Source: Nocardiopsis sp. YSL2
GTDB lineage: Bacteria; Actinomycetota; Actinomycetes; Streptosporangiales; Streptosporangiaceae
Direction of reading: 5' to 3'
Length of the DNA stretch: 64,000 nt
NCBI RefSeq assembly: GCF_030555055.1
Contig: NZ_JAMOAO010000001.1
Coordinates: forward strand, 1,240,001-1,304,000
Positions within the stretch are counted from its first letter, which is position 1. The number at the start of each line of letters is the position of its first letter. Of the stretch, positions 26,329 to 34,679 are shown piece after piece. Both the position numbers and the translations under genes were made by a program. The notes beneath the pieces are model-generated. The model ran no database searches. It saw only the letters and a list, made by a program, of their open reading frames with translations, and had not been told where the DNA came from.

Positions 26329-27999
26329 CTACTTCCAGGAGGCTTCGGAGAAGTTCTCCTGGGTCAGCGGACTGACCGCGGGCGGGTTGACGTTCTCGGC
26401 GAAGGCGATGGACGGCGGGGAGCTGGAGATGGGCAGCCCCGGCAGGATGTCCATGATCTGGTTGTTCAGCTCCTGGTAGGCGGCGGTGCGCTCCGCGTCG
26501 TCGGGGTTGCCGCTCGCCTCCTCCATGGCCTCGAACAGGTCCTCGTCGCGGAAGCCGAACTCGCTGTTGTAGCCGGAGAACCAGGTGCCGATGAAGTTGT
26601 AGGCGTCGTTGTAGTCACCGGTCCAGCCGAGCAGGTACATCGGGCACTCGCCGGAGTTGGTCCGCGGGATGTAGTCGGCCCACTCGTAGGTGACCGGCTC
26701 CACGGTCACGCCGACCGCTTCCAGGTCCGCGGAGATGACGTCGAAGATGTCGCGCGGCGCGGGCATGTAGGGGCGGGTGACGTCGGACGGGTAGCAGAAC
26801 TCGACCGTCAGGTCCTCCTGGCCGGCGTCGGCGAGCATCTCCTCGGCCAGTTCGGGGTCGTAGTCGTAGGTCTGCACGTCCGGCGACCAGCCGTCGAGGG
26901 TGTCGGGGTGGAACTGCGTGGCCACCTCGCCGCCGGCGGGCAGGATCGTGTCGACGATGCGCTGGCGGTCGACGGCGTGCGCCAGGGCCTGGCGCACCTC
27001 CAGGTCGGCGAGCGCCTCGTTCGCCTCCTGCTGGTAGGCCATGTACAGGACGTTGAAGACGTCGCGCGTGGGCACCTGGAAGCCGGCGGCCTCCAGCGGT
27101 TCCACGTCGGCGGGGGCGACGAGGTCGTACCCGTGGATGTCGCCGGCCTCCAGGGCCTGGCGGCGGGCCGTCTCGTCGGGGATGGCGCGCAGGATCATGG
27201 TCTCGAAGCCCGCGGGCTCGCCCCAGTAGTCGTCGAAGCGCTGCAGGGTGACCTCGTCCTGGTCCTGGTCCCACTCCTCCACGGTGAAGGGCCCGGTCCC
27301 GGCCACGGTCCCGGCGACCTGGCTGTACTCGGGGAGCGTGAAGTTGCCCTCCTCGCCGGTGACCTCCTGGTCGGCGATGGCCTCCAGGGTGGACGGGCTC
27401 ATGAGGCCGAACGCCGCGAGGCTGAATCCGCCGGGGAAGATCGAGGAGTATTCCGTGATGGTGATGACCGGGGTCAGCTCGTCCTGGGCCTCGCAGGAAA
27501 CGTACCGCGAGTCGGGGATGTCCTCGTCCTCGTTCTCCGCGAAGCCGCCGAACACCGACTGCCAGTAGTAGGAGTTGTTGGAACTCTGGTAACCGCCGGT
27601 GAGGTTGTGCCAGCGGTCGAAATTCGCGCAGACGGCTTCGGCGTCCAGGGGGTCGCCGTCGTGGAACTGCACGTTCTCACGGAGGTGGAACGTCCATTCG
27701 GTTCCGTCCTCGGACTGCTCCCAGTCCTCGGCGAGTCCGCCGACGATCTCGCTGCCGCCCGACTCGTGGCGCAGCAGGGTCTCGAAGACCTGACGGCTGT
27801 AGCGGTAGGTCTCACCATCGCTGGTGAGGAAGGGGTCCAGGGTGCTGATGCTGCCTGCGGCCGCGAACACGAAGGGTTCGGAGGCGTCGGCACCGCCACC
27901 CCCTTCGCGCGTACTCTCGGCGCACGCTGTCGCCACCAGCGCGAGTGAGGTAGCCGCCGCCAGCAGGGCGATCGGCTTTCGGGATGACTTCCTGAGCAT
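26329..27999 (-). CDS. Peptide ABC transporter substrate-binding lipoprotein (family 5)
   Basis: A 556-residue extracytoplasmic binding protein. The lipoprotein signal SLALVATACAES places the lipid-modified Cys near residue 26. The body shows family-5 landmarks: STLDPFLTSDG, GLAEDWEQSEDGTEWTFHLREN, FHDGDPLDAEAV, the GTGPFTVEEW strand and LADLEVRQALAHAVDRQRIV. The ATG at 27999 is chosen because GAGGTGG sits just before it; a GTG four codons upstream is also open. It delivers peptides or a similar ligand to the permease pair downstream. Ligand unknown. Confidence 0.93.
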   Translation of the reverse strand: MLRKSSRKPIALLAAATSLALVATACAESTREGGGGADASEPFVFAAAGSISTLDPFLTSDGETYRYSRQVFETLLRHESGGSEIVGGLAEDWEQSEDGTEWTFHLRENVQFHDGDPLDAEAVCANFDRWHNLTGGYQSSNNSYYWQSVFGGFAENEDEDIPDSRYVSCEAQDELTPVITITEYSSIFPGGFSLAAFGLMSPSTLEAIADQEVTGEEGNFTLPEYSQVAGTVAGTGPFTVEEWDQDQDEVTLQRFDDYWGEPAGFETMILRAIPDETARRQALEAGDIHGYDLVAPADVEPLEAAGFQVPTRDVFNVLYMAYQQEANEALADLEVRQALAHAVDRQRIVDTILPAGGEVATQFHPDTLDGWSPDVQTYDYDPELAEEMLADAGQEDLTVEFCYPSDVTRPYMPAPRDIFDVISADLEAVGVTVEPVTYEWADYIPRTNSGECPMYLLGWTGDYNDAYNFIGTWFSGYNSEFGFRDEDLFEAMEEASGNPDDAERTAAYQELNNQIMDILPGLPISSSPPSIAFAENVNPPAVSPLTQENFSEASWK

Positions 28000-28011
28000 G
28001 GTCCACCTCAA

Positions 28012-28341
28012 TGGGGGGCGGGGGTGTGGCCCTCGTCGATTGAGTGGACCCTAGACCGAACTCGGCGCCGGTGTGAAGGTAGACGACTGGGTATTAATAC
28101 AACCGTTTCAGTTCTGTGCCGGGATCCATAGGTCGCGTTTCCCGACATGGTGTCCAACTGAGCGGCTATATCACGTACCACCTGCCAGGCGATACCCCCG
28201 TCACTTTCCGCGCACGCGCAGAAACCTCTTTTCATCGGCTCATAGGATGAATGGCGCGATCGGATGATTTCTCTCCCATTCGTCACACCAACCCCCTCCC
28301 ACCCCTGCGCGCCAGGGCCGGAAGCGTCCTATGATCTGGCA
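28012..28341. promoter_or_regulatory. Divergent promoter region with AT-rich palindrome
   Basis: This 330-base gap separates the importer operon (minus) from a small acidic gene (plus). It contains GTATTAATAC (28091-28100), a perfect 10-bp AT-rich palindrome, inside the only markedly AT-rich stretch nearby (28079-28115); this is the likely importer promoter. At its right end TATGAT (28330-28335) lies seven bases before the ATG at 28342 and looks like a -10 element for a leaderless message. Confidence 0.5.
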
Positions 28342-28764
28342 ATGACCACTCCCCTTGACGACGCGGACCTGACCGCGTTCCTGGAAGGCCAGGAGACCTC
28401 CTGGCTGGCCGAGCAGCTCATGCTCGTGGCCGACGAGGACCCCATCACCCGTATCCGCCTGACCGCCGCGGCGGGTTCCGAGAGCGTTGTCGAGGAGGCC
28501 AGGGCCGCGACCCTCGCCGCCGTCGTCGACCACGTCCCGGCCACCGAGGACGAGGAGGAGGACGACGGCGACATCCTCCACCGCACACTGGACCTGCTCG
28601 ACGACCTCGTCGACTACGGGTTCGAGGACGAGACCGCCGACATCGCCGACGAGGCGCGCGAACTGTACGTCACCCGCCACGGGGAGGACGAGAGCGAGCA
28701 CCTGGCACGGCTGCACGTCATCGCCGACGGCGCCGAGGAGGACGACGGGGACGAGGACGAGTAG
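28342..28764 (+). CDS. Small very acidic protein (hypothetical)
   Basis: A 140-residue, helix-rich protein dominated by Asp and Glu, with acidic stretches EDEEEDDGD and EEDDGDEDE. It has few aromatic residues and one Trp (SWLAEQLMLV). It contains repeated leucine-rich helical segments (HRTLDLLDDLVDYGFEDET). No signal or membrane segment. The ATG at 28342 has no ribosome site but is preceded by TATGAT at leaderless spacing. I recognise no family. It could be a soluble actinobacterial regulator or chaperone-like protein, but nothing supports a role. Confidence 0.7.
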   Translation: MTTPLDDADLTAFLEGQETSWLAEQLMLVADEDPITRIRLTAAAGSESVVEEARAATLAAVVDHVPATEDEEEDDGDILHRTLDLLDDLVDYGFEDETADIADEARELYVTRHGEDESEHLARLHVIADGAEEDDGDEDE

Positions 28765-28965
28765 GAGGGCCCACGGAACCGGGTGAGTACTCCCGGGCGG
28801 GCGGGTCCTGACACGGCCGGAACCGCCCGCCGCGCCGTTCGGCGCCTCCCGACGCGACACACGGCCTCTCCACGGTCGCCCTTGGTCCCTTCACCAGGCA
28901 TGACCCGTCCGCGTACGGTGTCCGGACAGGACGATGGACGCCACGCACCACCGGGGGGGGCTGGC

Positions 28966-29151
28966 ATGTGGGCATCCGGGCGAGCGGGCGCGGCGCGCCC
29001 AGGACGGCCGCCCCGGCGTGAGCCGGAGCCCTGGGCGCCGCGGGAGCGGGCGGCCCAGGTCGCCGTCGCCTTCGCCGGGCTCATCGCCACGCTGGTCGGC
29101 GCCGACGCCCGTGACCGTACGCCGGACCGCCCGGTACGGGAGGTGGAGTGA
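28966..29151 (+). CDS. Possible small ORF coupled to flavodoxin gene
   Basis: A 61-residue frame (ATG at 28966 after a run of eight G and CTGGC). Its TGA shares its A with the ATG at 29151 of the flavodoxin gene. The C-terminal half has a short hydrophobic segment (AAQVAVAFAGLIATLVGA) flanked by charges. The coupling and G-rich leader argue for translation; composition is otherwise unremarkable. It could be chance. The rest of the 28765-28965 gap holds GGGTGAGTACTCCC, a small dyad, and nothing else notable. Confidence 0.3.
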   Translation: MWASGRAGAARPGRPPRREPEPWAPRERAAQVAVAFAGLIATLVGADARDRTPDRPVREVE

Positions 29152-29705
29152 TGAGGATTCTCGTCGCGTATGCGAGCAAACACGGCGCCACGGCCGGGAT
29201 CGCCGAACGCATCGGCACCGGCCTGGCGCGCGACGGGCACGCCGTCGACGTTCGGCCGGTGCGCGCGGTCTCGGACGTGTCGGAGTACGACGCCTTCGTG
29301 GTCGGCAGCAGTGTCTATTTCACGCACTGGAACGCCGCCGCCAAGAAGTTCGTCCTGGACAACCGCGACCTACTGGCCTCCCGCCCGGTGTGGCTCTTCA
29401 GCAGCGGACCGGTCAGCGCGCAGCGCACCGACGACGGCGGCGACCTGCGTCAGGCCAGCGAACCCAAGGAGCTTCCCGAACTCGTCGACGCCATCGGCCC
29501 GGTCGGCCACCGGGTGTTCTTCGGGGCGGTGGACCCGTCGGGGCTGACTCTGGCCGAACGTGCGATCCGGAGCCTGCCCGCCGGCCGCGAACTGTTGCCC
29601 GAAGGGGATTTCCGCGATTGGGAGGACGTGGACGGCATGGCGGTCGAGATCGCCGGTCGGCTGGCTTCCGACGGCGGACCGGAGGGGCGGCCGCCCCTCC
29701 GGTAG
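29151..29705 (+). CDS. Flavodoxin-domain protein (HemG-like)
   Basis: A 184-residue FMN-binding flavodoxin-fold protein. The phosphate loop is YASKHGATAGIAERIG, the second flavin loop contains VGSSVYFTHW, and the third contains SSGPVSAQRTDDGG. It resembles menaquinone-dependent protoporphyrinogen oxidase (HemG) and related actinobacterial flavodoxins. The C-terminal part differs enough that haem synthesis is not assured. The ATG at 29151 has GGAGG seven bases upstream; a GTG one codon earlier is possible. A perfect hairpin overlaps the end of the gene. Confidence 0.82.
   Translation: MRILVAYASKHGATAGIAERIGTGLARDGHAVDVRPVRAVSDVSEYDAFVVGSSVYFTHWNAAAKKFVLDNRDLLASRPVWLFSSGPVSAQRTDDGGDLRQASEPKELPELVDAIGPVGHRVFFGAVDPSGLTLAERAIRSLPAGRELLPEGDFRDWEDVDGMAVEIAGRLASDGGPEGRPPLR
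29678..29703 (+). terminator. Palindromic terminator overlapping stop codon of flavodoxin gene
   Basis: ACCGGAGGGGCGG is followed directly by its exact reverse complement, whose last base is the T of the TAG stop at 29703. The 26-bp palindrome encodes the protein's final residues and probably ends transcription from the plus strand. Confidence 0.65.
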
Positions 29706-29802
29706 GGAGTGCGCCGAGACCACCACCCGCCACGCGGCGCGGTGGCGGTCCGCGGGGCGATGTTGGTTCCGCGCCCGCCGACGGGAGCGGAAGCGCAGGC
29801 CC

Positions 29803-30444
29803 TCAGGAACCCGCCCCGCACCAGCGGCGCACCTGGGTGCTCCACAGGGCGATGTTGGCCGTGATGGCGAGCATGGCCGAGAGGAAGCCGGCCAGCATCA
29901 GGGGCGTGTCGGCCATCTGGGCGGCCAGCCGCAGGGCGGCGGCGGCCCCGAGCAGCGCTACCCCGGACAGGACGCGGGCGGCCCACCACGGCGCGGGCAC
30001 GGCCCGGCGCACGGGGACGGCCGCGCCGGCCAGGGCGGCGCCCACGACGGCCGCGCCGACCACCAGGGTCCACATGGGCGCCAGGAAGCGGTCCGGGACA
30101 CCGGAGTCCAGGACGGACCACACCATGTAGGCCTGGAGCGCACCCACCGGAAGGGCGGCGAGGAGCACGCCGGCGGTCTGCGTCACGTCCGCAGGCGGCC
30201 GCTGCCCGGCGCGGCGCGAGGCGAAGAGCCGCCCGGCGTCGACGCGGGGCAGCGAGGCGAGGCCGTCCCGCATCCGGAGCGCGGCGCGCCGGGCGGCGTC
30301 GGCCCTCCCGGGCTTGTCCGCCCGGACACCACCGTCCTGGGCGGTGCCGCCCTGAGCGGCGTCGGTCCGGGCGGCGTCGGTCTCGGCCTGGTCGGTCTGA
30401 ACCTCCGCGTGGGTCGGGGCGGGGGACGAAACGGTTTCGTGCAT
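29803..30444 (-). CDS. Hypothetical membrane protein
   Basis: A 213-residue protein. The first 100 residues are a hydrophilic, Ala/Asp/Gln-rich cytoplasmic-like region. Four hydrophobic spans follow (VLLAALPVGALQAYMVW; WTLVVGAAVVGAALAGAAV; VLSGVALLGAAAALRLA; LAGFLSAMLAITANIALW). No known family is recognised. The ATG at 30444 is chosen because codon use upstream is poor; there is no strong ribosome site. A 15-bp palindrome, ACGAAAC-G-GTTTCGT (30426-30440), falls just inside the start, and AACGAAATCGTT (30504-30515) lies 60 bases upstream. These could be sites for a common regulator. Confidence 0.65.
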   Translation of the reverse strand: MHETVSSPAPTHAEVQTDQAETDAARTDAAQGGTAQDGGVRADKPGRADAARRAALRMRDGLASLPRVDAGRLFASRRAGQRPPADVTQTAGVLLAALPVGALQAYMVWSVLDSGVPDRFLAPMWTLVVGAAVVGAALAGAAVPVRRAVPAPWWAARVLSGVALLGAAAALRLAAQMADTPLMLAGFLSAMLAITANIALWSTQVRRWCGAGS

Positions 30445-30547
30445 GCCGACCAGGGTCGCGTGTCGGCCGTCCTCACACAAGTCGCCCATCACGGCACACA
30501 CGTAACGAAATCGTTCCACCATGCGGAGCGTCGCCGCCGGCCGGGAC

Positions 30548-31063
30548 TCAGGCGAACGCCGGCCCCAGCCGCTGCTCGACGTATCCGAGGGCCCGCTCGA
30601 CCAGGGTGTCCACGTCCTGGCGCACGTCGAACACCGCGCCCTCCTCGCCGGGCTGCAACGGTTCCAGGGTGTCCAACTGCGAGCGCAGCAGTGCGGGCGG
30701 CATGAAGTGGTCCGGGCGCGCGGCGATGCGGTCGAGGATCACGTCCTCGGGGCCGTCCATGTGCAGGAAGTGCACACCCGGAACGCCGCCGCGCAGGACG
30801 TCGCGGTAGTCGCGCCGGAGCGCGGAACAGGCCATCACCGAGTGCTCCCCCCGGGCGTCGTGCCCGGCGATCCAGGCGGCCAGCTCGCGCAGCCACGGCC
30901 AGCGGTCGGCGTCGGTCAGCGGCACGCCCGCCGCCATCTTGTCGATGCTGGCCCGGGGGTGGAAGGCGTCGGCCTCGGCGAAGGGCAGGCCGAGCCGTCC
31001 GGCCACGCTGTGGGCCACGGTCGTCTTCCCACTACCCGCGACGCCCATGAAGACAAAGTGCAT
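30548..31063 (-). CDS. gntK: Gluconokinase
   Basis: A 171-residue P-loop kinase, GntK type, phosphorylating gluconate to 6-phosphogluconate. P-loop GVAGSGKTT lies at residues 7-15, followed by the substrate region EADAFHPRASIDKMAAGVPL and CSALRRDYRDVLR. Length is normal. The ATG at 31063 has GGAGAG just upstream; 21 extra codons upstream in the frame are not conserved. It is divergent from gntR with the candidate operator at 31109-31119 between them, and the gluconate permease lies beyond gntR. Confidence 0.95.
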   Translation of the reverse strand: MHFVFMGVAGSGKTTVAHSVAGRLGLPFAEADAFHPRASIDKMAAGVPLTDADRWPWLRELAAWIAGHDARGEHSVMACSALRRDYRDVLRGGVPGVHFLHMDGPEDVILDRIAARPDHFMPPALLRSQLDTLEPLQPGEEGAVFDVRQDVDTLVERALGYVEQRLGPAFA

Positions 31064-31108
31064 GGTCTCTCCGTGTCGTGGACCCGAGCGCCTGTGTGCG
31101 ACGGGCAC

Positions 31109-31119
31109 CACTAATAGTG
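31109..31119. promoter_or_regulatory. Candidate GntR operator between gntK and gntR
   Basis: CACTAATAGTG is a perfect 11-bp palindrome in the divergent gap, followed by GATATC. It shares the TAATA core with the palindrome before the permease gene (33408-33422). A -10-like TAGGCT at 31136-31141 could serve gntR. Confidence 0.5.
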
Positions 31120-31200
31120 ATATCAATCTTTCGGGCTAGGCTTCAGGCTGACGACTGGCCGGAATCGGTCGAGGACGGAGCCGACAGGAGCACTGGAACG

Positions 31201-31923
31201 ATGGCGACAGACCACCGCACGCTGCACAACCGGGTGCTGGCGGTGCTCGGGCCCGCCATCGCCGGGGACGAGTACGCCGTTGGCCACACCTTCACCCTCC
31301 AGGGGCTGGAACAGGACTTCGGCGTCTCCCGCACGGTGGCACGCGAGGCCGTCCGGGTCATGGAGTCGATGCGGCTCGTGGTCAGCCGCCCCCGTACCGG
31401 CATCCGCGTGCGCCCCCGCCGCGAGTGGAACATCTTCGACCCCCAGCTGATCCGCTGGCGGCTGGCCGGTGACGGCCGGATGGACCAGCTGCGCTCCCTC
31501 AACGAACTGCGGGCCGCCGTGGAACCGGCGGCCGCCGCCCTGTCCGCCCGCCACGGAGACGCCGAGGAGCGGGCCCGGCTGGCCGTGGTGGCCGAGCAGA
31601 TGGCCGCCACCGGCCGCGCGGGCGACCTGGAGGCCTTCCTCGAACTGGACATCGCCTTCCACCGCCGCATCCTCGAACTGTCCGGGAACGAGATGTTCGC
31701 CGGACTGGCCCAGGTGGTCGCGGAGGTCCTGGTCGGGCGGACCTCCTACCACCTGATGCCGCTCACGCCGCGCCCGGAGGCGCTGCGCCTGCACCTGGCG
31801 GTGGCCCAGGCCATTCGGGACGGGCTCCCCGACGTCGCGGAGGCCGCGATGCGCTCCATCGTCACGGAGGTGTCCACCGCCCTGGAGGACGACGCGCCGC
31901 CGAACGACGCGCCGTCCGCCTGA
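31201..31923 (+). CDS. gntR: GntR-family regulator, FadR subfamily (gluconate regulator)
   Basis: A 240-residue regulator. The N-terminal winged helix is FTLQGLEQDFGVSRTVAREAV, and the C-terminal all-helical FCD domain includes the metal/ligand-site pattern ELDIAFHRRILELSGN with further histidines downstream (LHLAVAQAI). It is placed between gntK and the gluconate permease, so control of gluconate use is the natural inference, gluconate or 6-phosphogluconate being the likely effector. The ATG at 31201 has AGGAG ten bases upstream. Confidence 0.88.
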   Translation: MATDHRTLHNRVLAVLGPAIAGDEYAVGHTFTLQGLEQDFGVSRTVAREAVRVMESMRLVVSRPRTGIRVRPRREWNIFDPQLIRWRLAGDGRMDQLRSLNELRAAVEPAAAALSARHGDAEERARLAVVAEQMAATGRAGDLEAFLELDIAFHRRILELSGNEMFAGLAQVVAEVLVGRTSYHLMPLTPRPEALRLHLAVAQAIRDGLPDVAEAAMRSIVTEVSTALEDDAPPNDAPSA

Positions 31924-31952
31924 CCGGTGGACTCCCCCGCGGCCGTCATGAC

Positions 31953-33329
31953 CTAGACGACCAGGCTGACGCCGAAGGCCAGGCCGAAGCCGACGAAGCC
32001 GATGAGCGTCTCCATGACGGTCCAGGTCTTGAGCGTGGTCTTGACGTCCATGTTCAGGAAGCGGCCGACCAGCCAGAAGCCCGAGTCGTTCACGTGCGAG
32101 AACGCGGTGGCGCCACAGGCGATGGCCACGACGACCAGCGCCAGGTCGATCGAGGACAGGCCGGCGCTGGCCTGCACGGCGGGCGCGACCAGGCCGGCGG
32201 TGGTGGTCAGGGCGACGGTCGCCGACCCCTGGGCCACGCGCAGGGCCAGGGCGATGACGAAGGCCGCGACGATCACGGGCAGGCCGGTCGACTCCAGGGT
32301 CCCGGCGAGCGCCTCGCCGATACCGCTGGTGCGCAGGACGCCGCCGAACATGCCGCCCGCGCCGGTGATGAGGATGATGGCGCACACGGGGCCGAGCGCG
32401 CCGCCGACGATCTCCTCCACACGCGCGCGGCTGAAGCGGCCGCTGCTCAGCACGACCATCGCGGCGAGCAGCGTGACGAGCAGGGCGATGGGCGTCTGGC
32501 CCAGCAGCATGAGGATCTGCACCCACAGGGCGTCCTCGGCGACGGCACCGGTGGCGACGAGGGTGGAGGTACCGGTGTTGCCGAAGATCAGCAGCATCGG
32601 CAGCAGCAGGAGACCGAGAACGGTGCCCAGGTGCGGCGGGTTCTCGTGCTCGACCGTGCCGTCGGCCAGGATGTCGTCGGGCACGGGGAGCTCGAACCGC
32701 CGGCCCGCCCACAGGCCGAACAGGTAGCTGGAGAGGTACCAGGTCGGGATGGCCAGGACCAGGCCGACCAGGAGGGTCAGGCCCATGTCGGCGCCGATCT
32801 CCACGGCGGCGGTGACCGGCCCGGGGTGCGGCGGGACGAAGGCGTGCATGACCGCGAACGCGCCGGCCGTGGGCAGGGCGTACATGAGCACGGACCCGCC
32901 CACGCGGCGGGCCACGCTGAAGACGATCGGCAGCATGACGATGAGGCCGACGTCGAAAAAGATCGGGAAGCCGAAGAGCAGCGAGGCCACACCGAGGGCC
33001 AGCGGTGCCCGCTTCTCGCCGAAGAGCCTGATCAGGGCACTCGCCAGGACGGCGGCGCCACCGGTGATCTCCAGCAGGCGCCCGATCATGACGCCCAGGC
33101 CGACCAGGAGGGCGACGTTGGCGAGGGTGCCGCCGAAGCCGTCCAGGAGGGTGGGCACCACCCCGGAGACCGGGATGCCGGTGGCGAGTGCGGTCAGCAC
33201 GCTGACCAGGACGAGCGCGACGAACGCGTGCAGTCGGAAGCGGATGATCAACAGGAGCAGGAGCGCGATGGCGCCCGCCGCGATCCCGAGGAGGGGACCC
33301 GTGCTGTAGACGGGCTCGAAGTTCTCCAC
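31953..33329 (-). CDS. gntP: Gluconate:H+ symporter
   Basis: A 458-residue GntP-family permease with about 12-14 spans. Family signatures are seen in GFPIFFDVGLIVMLPIVFSVARR, AFVPPHPGPVTAA, ITGAGGMFGGVLRTSGIG and FSHVNDSGFWLVGRF. The GTG at 33329 has GGAAGG seven bases upstream. It is convergent with gntR (29-base gap). It imports gluconate for GntK. Confidence 0.93.
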   Translation of the reverse strand: MENFEPVYSTGPLLGIAAGAIALLLLLIIRFRLHAFVALVLVSVLTALATGIPVSGVVPTLLDGFGGTLANVALLVGLGVMIGRLLEITGGAAVLASALIRLFGEKRAPLALGVASLLFGFPIFFDVGLIVMLPIVFSVARRVGGSVLMYALPTAGAFAVMHAFVPPHPGPVTAAVEIGADMGLTLLVGLVLAIPTWYLSSYLFGLWAGRRFELPVPDDILADGTVEHENPPHLGTVLGLLLLPMLLIFGNTGTSTLVATGAVAEDALWVQILMLLGQTPIALLVTLLAAMVVLSSGRFSRARVEEIVGGALGPVCAIILITGAGGMFGGVLRTSGIGEALAGTLESTGLPVIVAAFVIALALRVAQGSATVALTTTAGLVAPAVQASAGLSSIDLALVVVAIACGATAFSHVNDSGFWLVGRFLNMDVKTTLKTWTVMETLIGFVGFGLAFGVSLVV

Positions 33330-33407
33330 GACGGAGCCTTCCGGTGGACGGTGGAGCGGTGGCCGCCGCGTTCACGGCTCTGACCCACGCTGGAAACGAA
33401 CACCGGC

Positions 33408-33422
33408 AATGGTAATACCATT
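33408..33422. promoter_or_regulatory. Candidate GntR/FadR-type operator upstream of gluconate permease
   Basis: AATGGTAATACCATT is a perfect 15-bp palindrome 78 bases upstream of the gntP start. It contains TGGT-N3-ACCA, the consensus of FadR-subfamily GntR operators, and the neighbouring regulator belongs to that subfamily. It is a good candidate for direct control of gntP. Confidence 0.65.
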
Positions 33423-33513
33423 TGTGAGCTTCTGTGAAGCCGCGCGTTCGCATCTGTTACTTCGCTGAGACCCGCGTCACCCGCAACCCCCGCGCCACAG
33501 GCGTTCTCGCACG

Positions 33514-33547
33514 TCGGGCCCCGGGGAGATCCCTCCCCGGGGCCCGA
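33514..33547 (-). terminator. Strong hairpin after caspase/hydrolase remnant
   Basis: TCGGGCCCCGGGGAG and CTCCCCGGGGCCCGA form a 15-bp stem with an ATCC loop, ending directly at the stop codon (33548-33550) of the minus-strand remnant. The intact terminator suggests the locus was once a normal expressed unit. Confidence 0.75.
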
Positions 33548-34485
33548 TCACGACGGTCGGTCCGCCCGGCCGACCTCCTCGGACGTGAGGTAGGGCGCGG
33601 CGTCGTGCGCCTTCGGCCCGTTGTCCACGGGCACGTCGTCGATCCCGCCGAAGAGCGGTTCCAACTCCTTGACCAGTGCGACCACGTCGCGCCGGTCCGC
33701 GACGTTGGTCCACGCGCGCACCGCCGGGGGCCGGACCCCCTGGCCGCGGACCGGCGCGGGCACGAGGCGGTCGAAGATGAGCCCGGCGATCCCCAACGGC
33801 GACCCCAGGGTCACCAGGTCCAGTCCCGGGGTGTCCGACGACCCGCACAGGGCCTCGTAGGCGACCACGGTCCCCAGCGAGTGCGCGACGACCAGTCGCG
33901 TGTCGGGGCCGATCCGCGCACGGACCCGGTCGCGGGCCGCCGCCCTGATCTCGGGGTCGGTGAAGAAGGCCCGCACCTGCTTGAGGTCGGCGACCCCGGC
34001 GAAGACGTGAAGCGGTAGGCGAGGGTGTTGAGCGCGATCCCGGCCGCGTCGGCGGCGCCCGCTCCGGCGGAGCAGGTGTCCAGGACGACCAGGAGCCGCC
34101 GCAGCCGCCCCTCGCACAGGATGCGCGCCAGGTCCTCGGTGGCCAGAGCGGTCGAGGCCGGGTTCCCCTCGATGGTGTCCCAGCAGCACAGATAGTGCCG
34201 GTCGCGGTCGGGCGCGAACCCGTGACCGGCGAAATAGAGGACGACCACATCCTCTTCTTTCAGGTCCACATCCGCGACCCAGCGCCTGATCTTCTCGCGA
34301 ATGTCGTTCGCGCTCTCGTATCCGCCCATGCCCTCCAGAACGGGCTCGTAGTCGAATCCGGTGAACAGGTCACGGACGGCGCGCACGTCCGCGCCGACCC
34401 TGCTCAACTGCTGCTCCTCAGGGAGGTTCCGGTACCTGGAGACACCGATGGCGACGAAGAAGCGACGACCGGTTCCACTCGGCAA
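33548..34485 (-). pseudogene. Fused remnant: caspase-like peptidase joined out of frame to alpha/beta hydrolase
   Basis: The 5' part (34485 to about 34018) encodes a caspase/metacaspase p20-like domain: FFVAIGVSRYRNLPEEQ, catalytic His in YFAGHG, and catalytic Cys in VVLDTCSAG. Soon after the Cys the frame loses sense. Family-like sequence resumes in another frame from about 34015: VFAGVADLKQVRAFFTDPEI, then the nucleophile elbow VVAHSLGTVVAYEAL and a C-terminal His in KAHDAAPYL. That is the C-terminal half of an alpha/beta hydrolase. The caspase lacks its C-terminal third and the hydrolase lacks its N-terminal half. An internal deletion that fused two neighbouring genes is the simplest reading. 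Probable TTG start at 34485 (AGAGG nine bases upstream). The truncated caspase frame itself runs on to 33811. Confidence 0.75.
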
Positions 34486-34644
34486 GGGGGCCAACCTCTC
34501 AGGTTTTCTCCGTGGGGTATTTGCAATTGTGTGATGCCCGAAAAGGTGCGGGGGTCGACACTTGGACCATTATGCCCCCACGCTTCCCGCCTCTCCGGAA
34601 TCATGAATCCCCCGCGCACTGCTCCGTCGTTCCATCGAAGAATC

Positions 34645-34679
34645 TTGACAGCATGTTGTCGTGTTGACAGACTGTTGTC
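34645..34679. promoter_or_regulatory. Tandem MarR-type operators and leaderless promoter of DJ-1/marR operon
   Basis: TTGACAGCATGTTGTC (34645-34660) and TTGACAGACTGTTGTC (34664-34679) are direct repeats with a 19-bp period, and each is itself an imperfect dyad (GACA...TTGTC). The second ends one base before the ATG at 34680. The first TTGACA is a perfect -35, and CAGACT (34668-34673), after 17 bases, is a fair -10. That places transcription start at the A of the ATG, so the message is probably leaderless and its promoter fully covered by both operators. Confidence 0.65.

Noticed and set aside
33811..34017. C-terminal tail of the caspase frame as real protein
   Set aside because: After the catalytic Cys region this frame becomes Ser/Pro/Thr/Arg noise, while the other frame carries clear hydrolase sequence.
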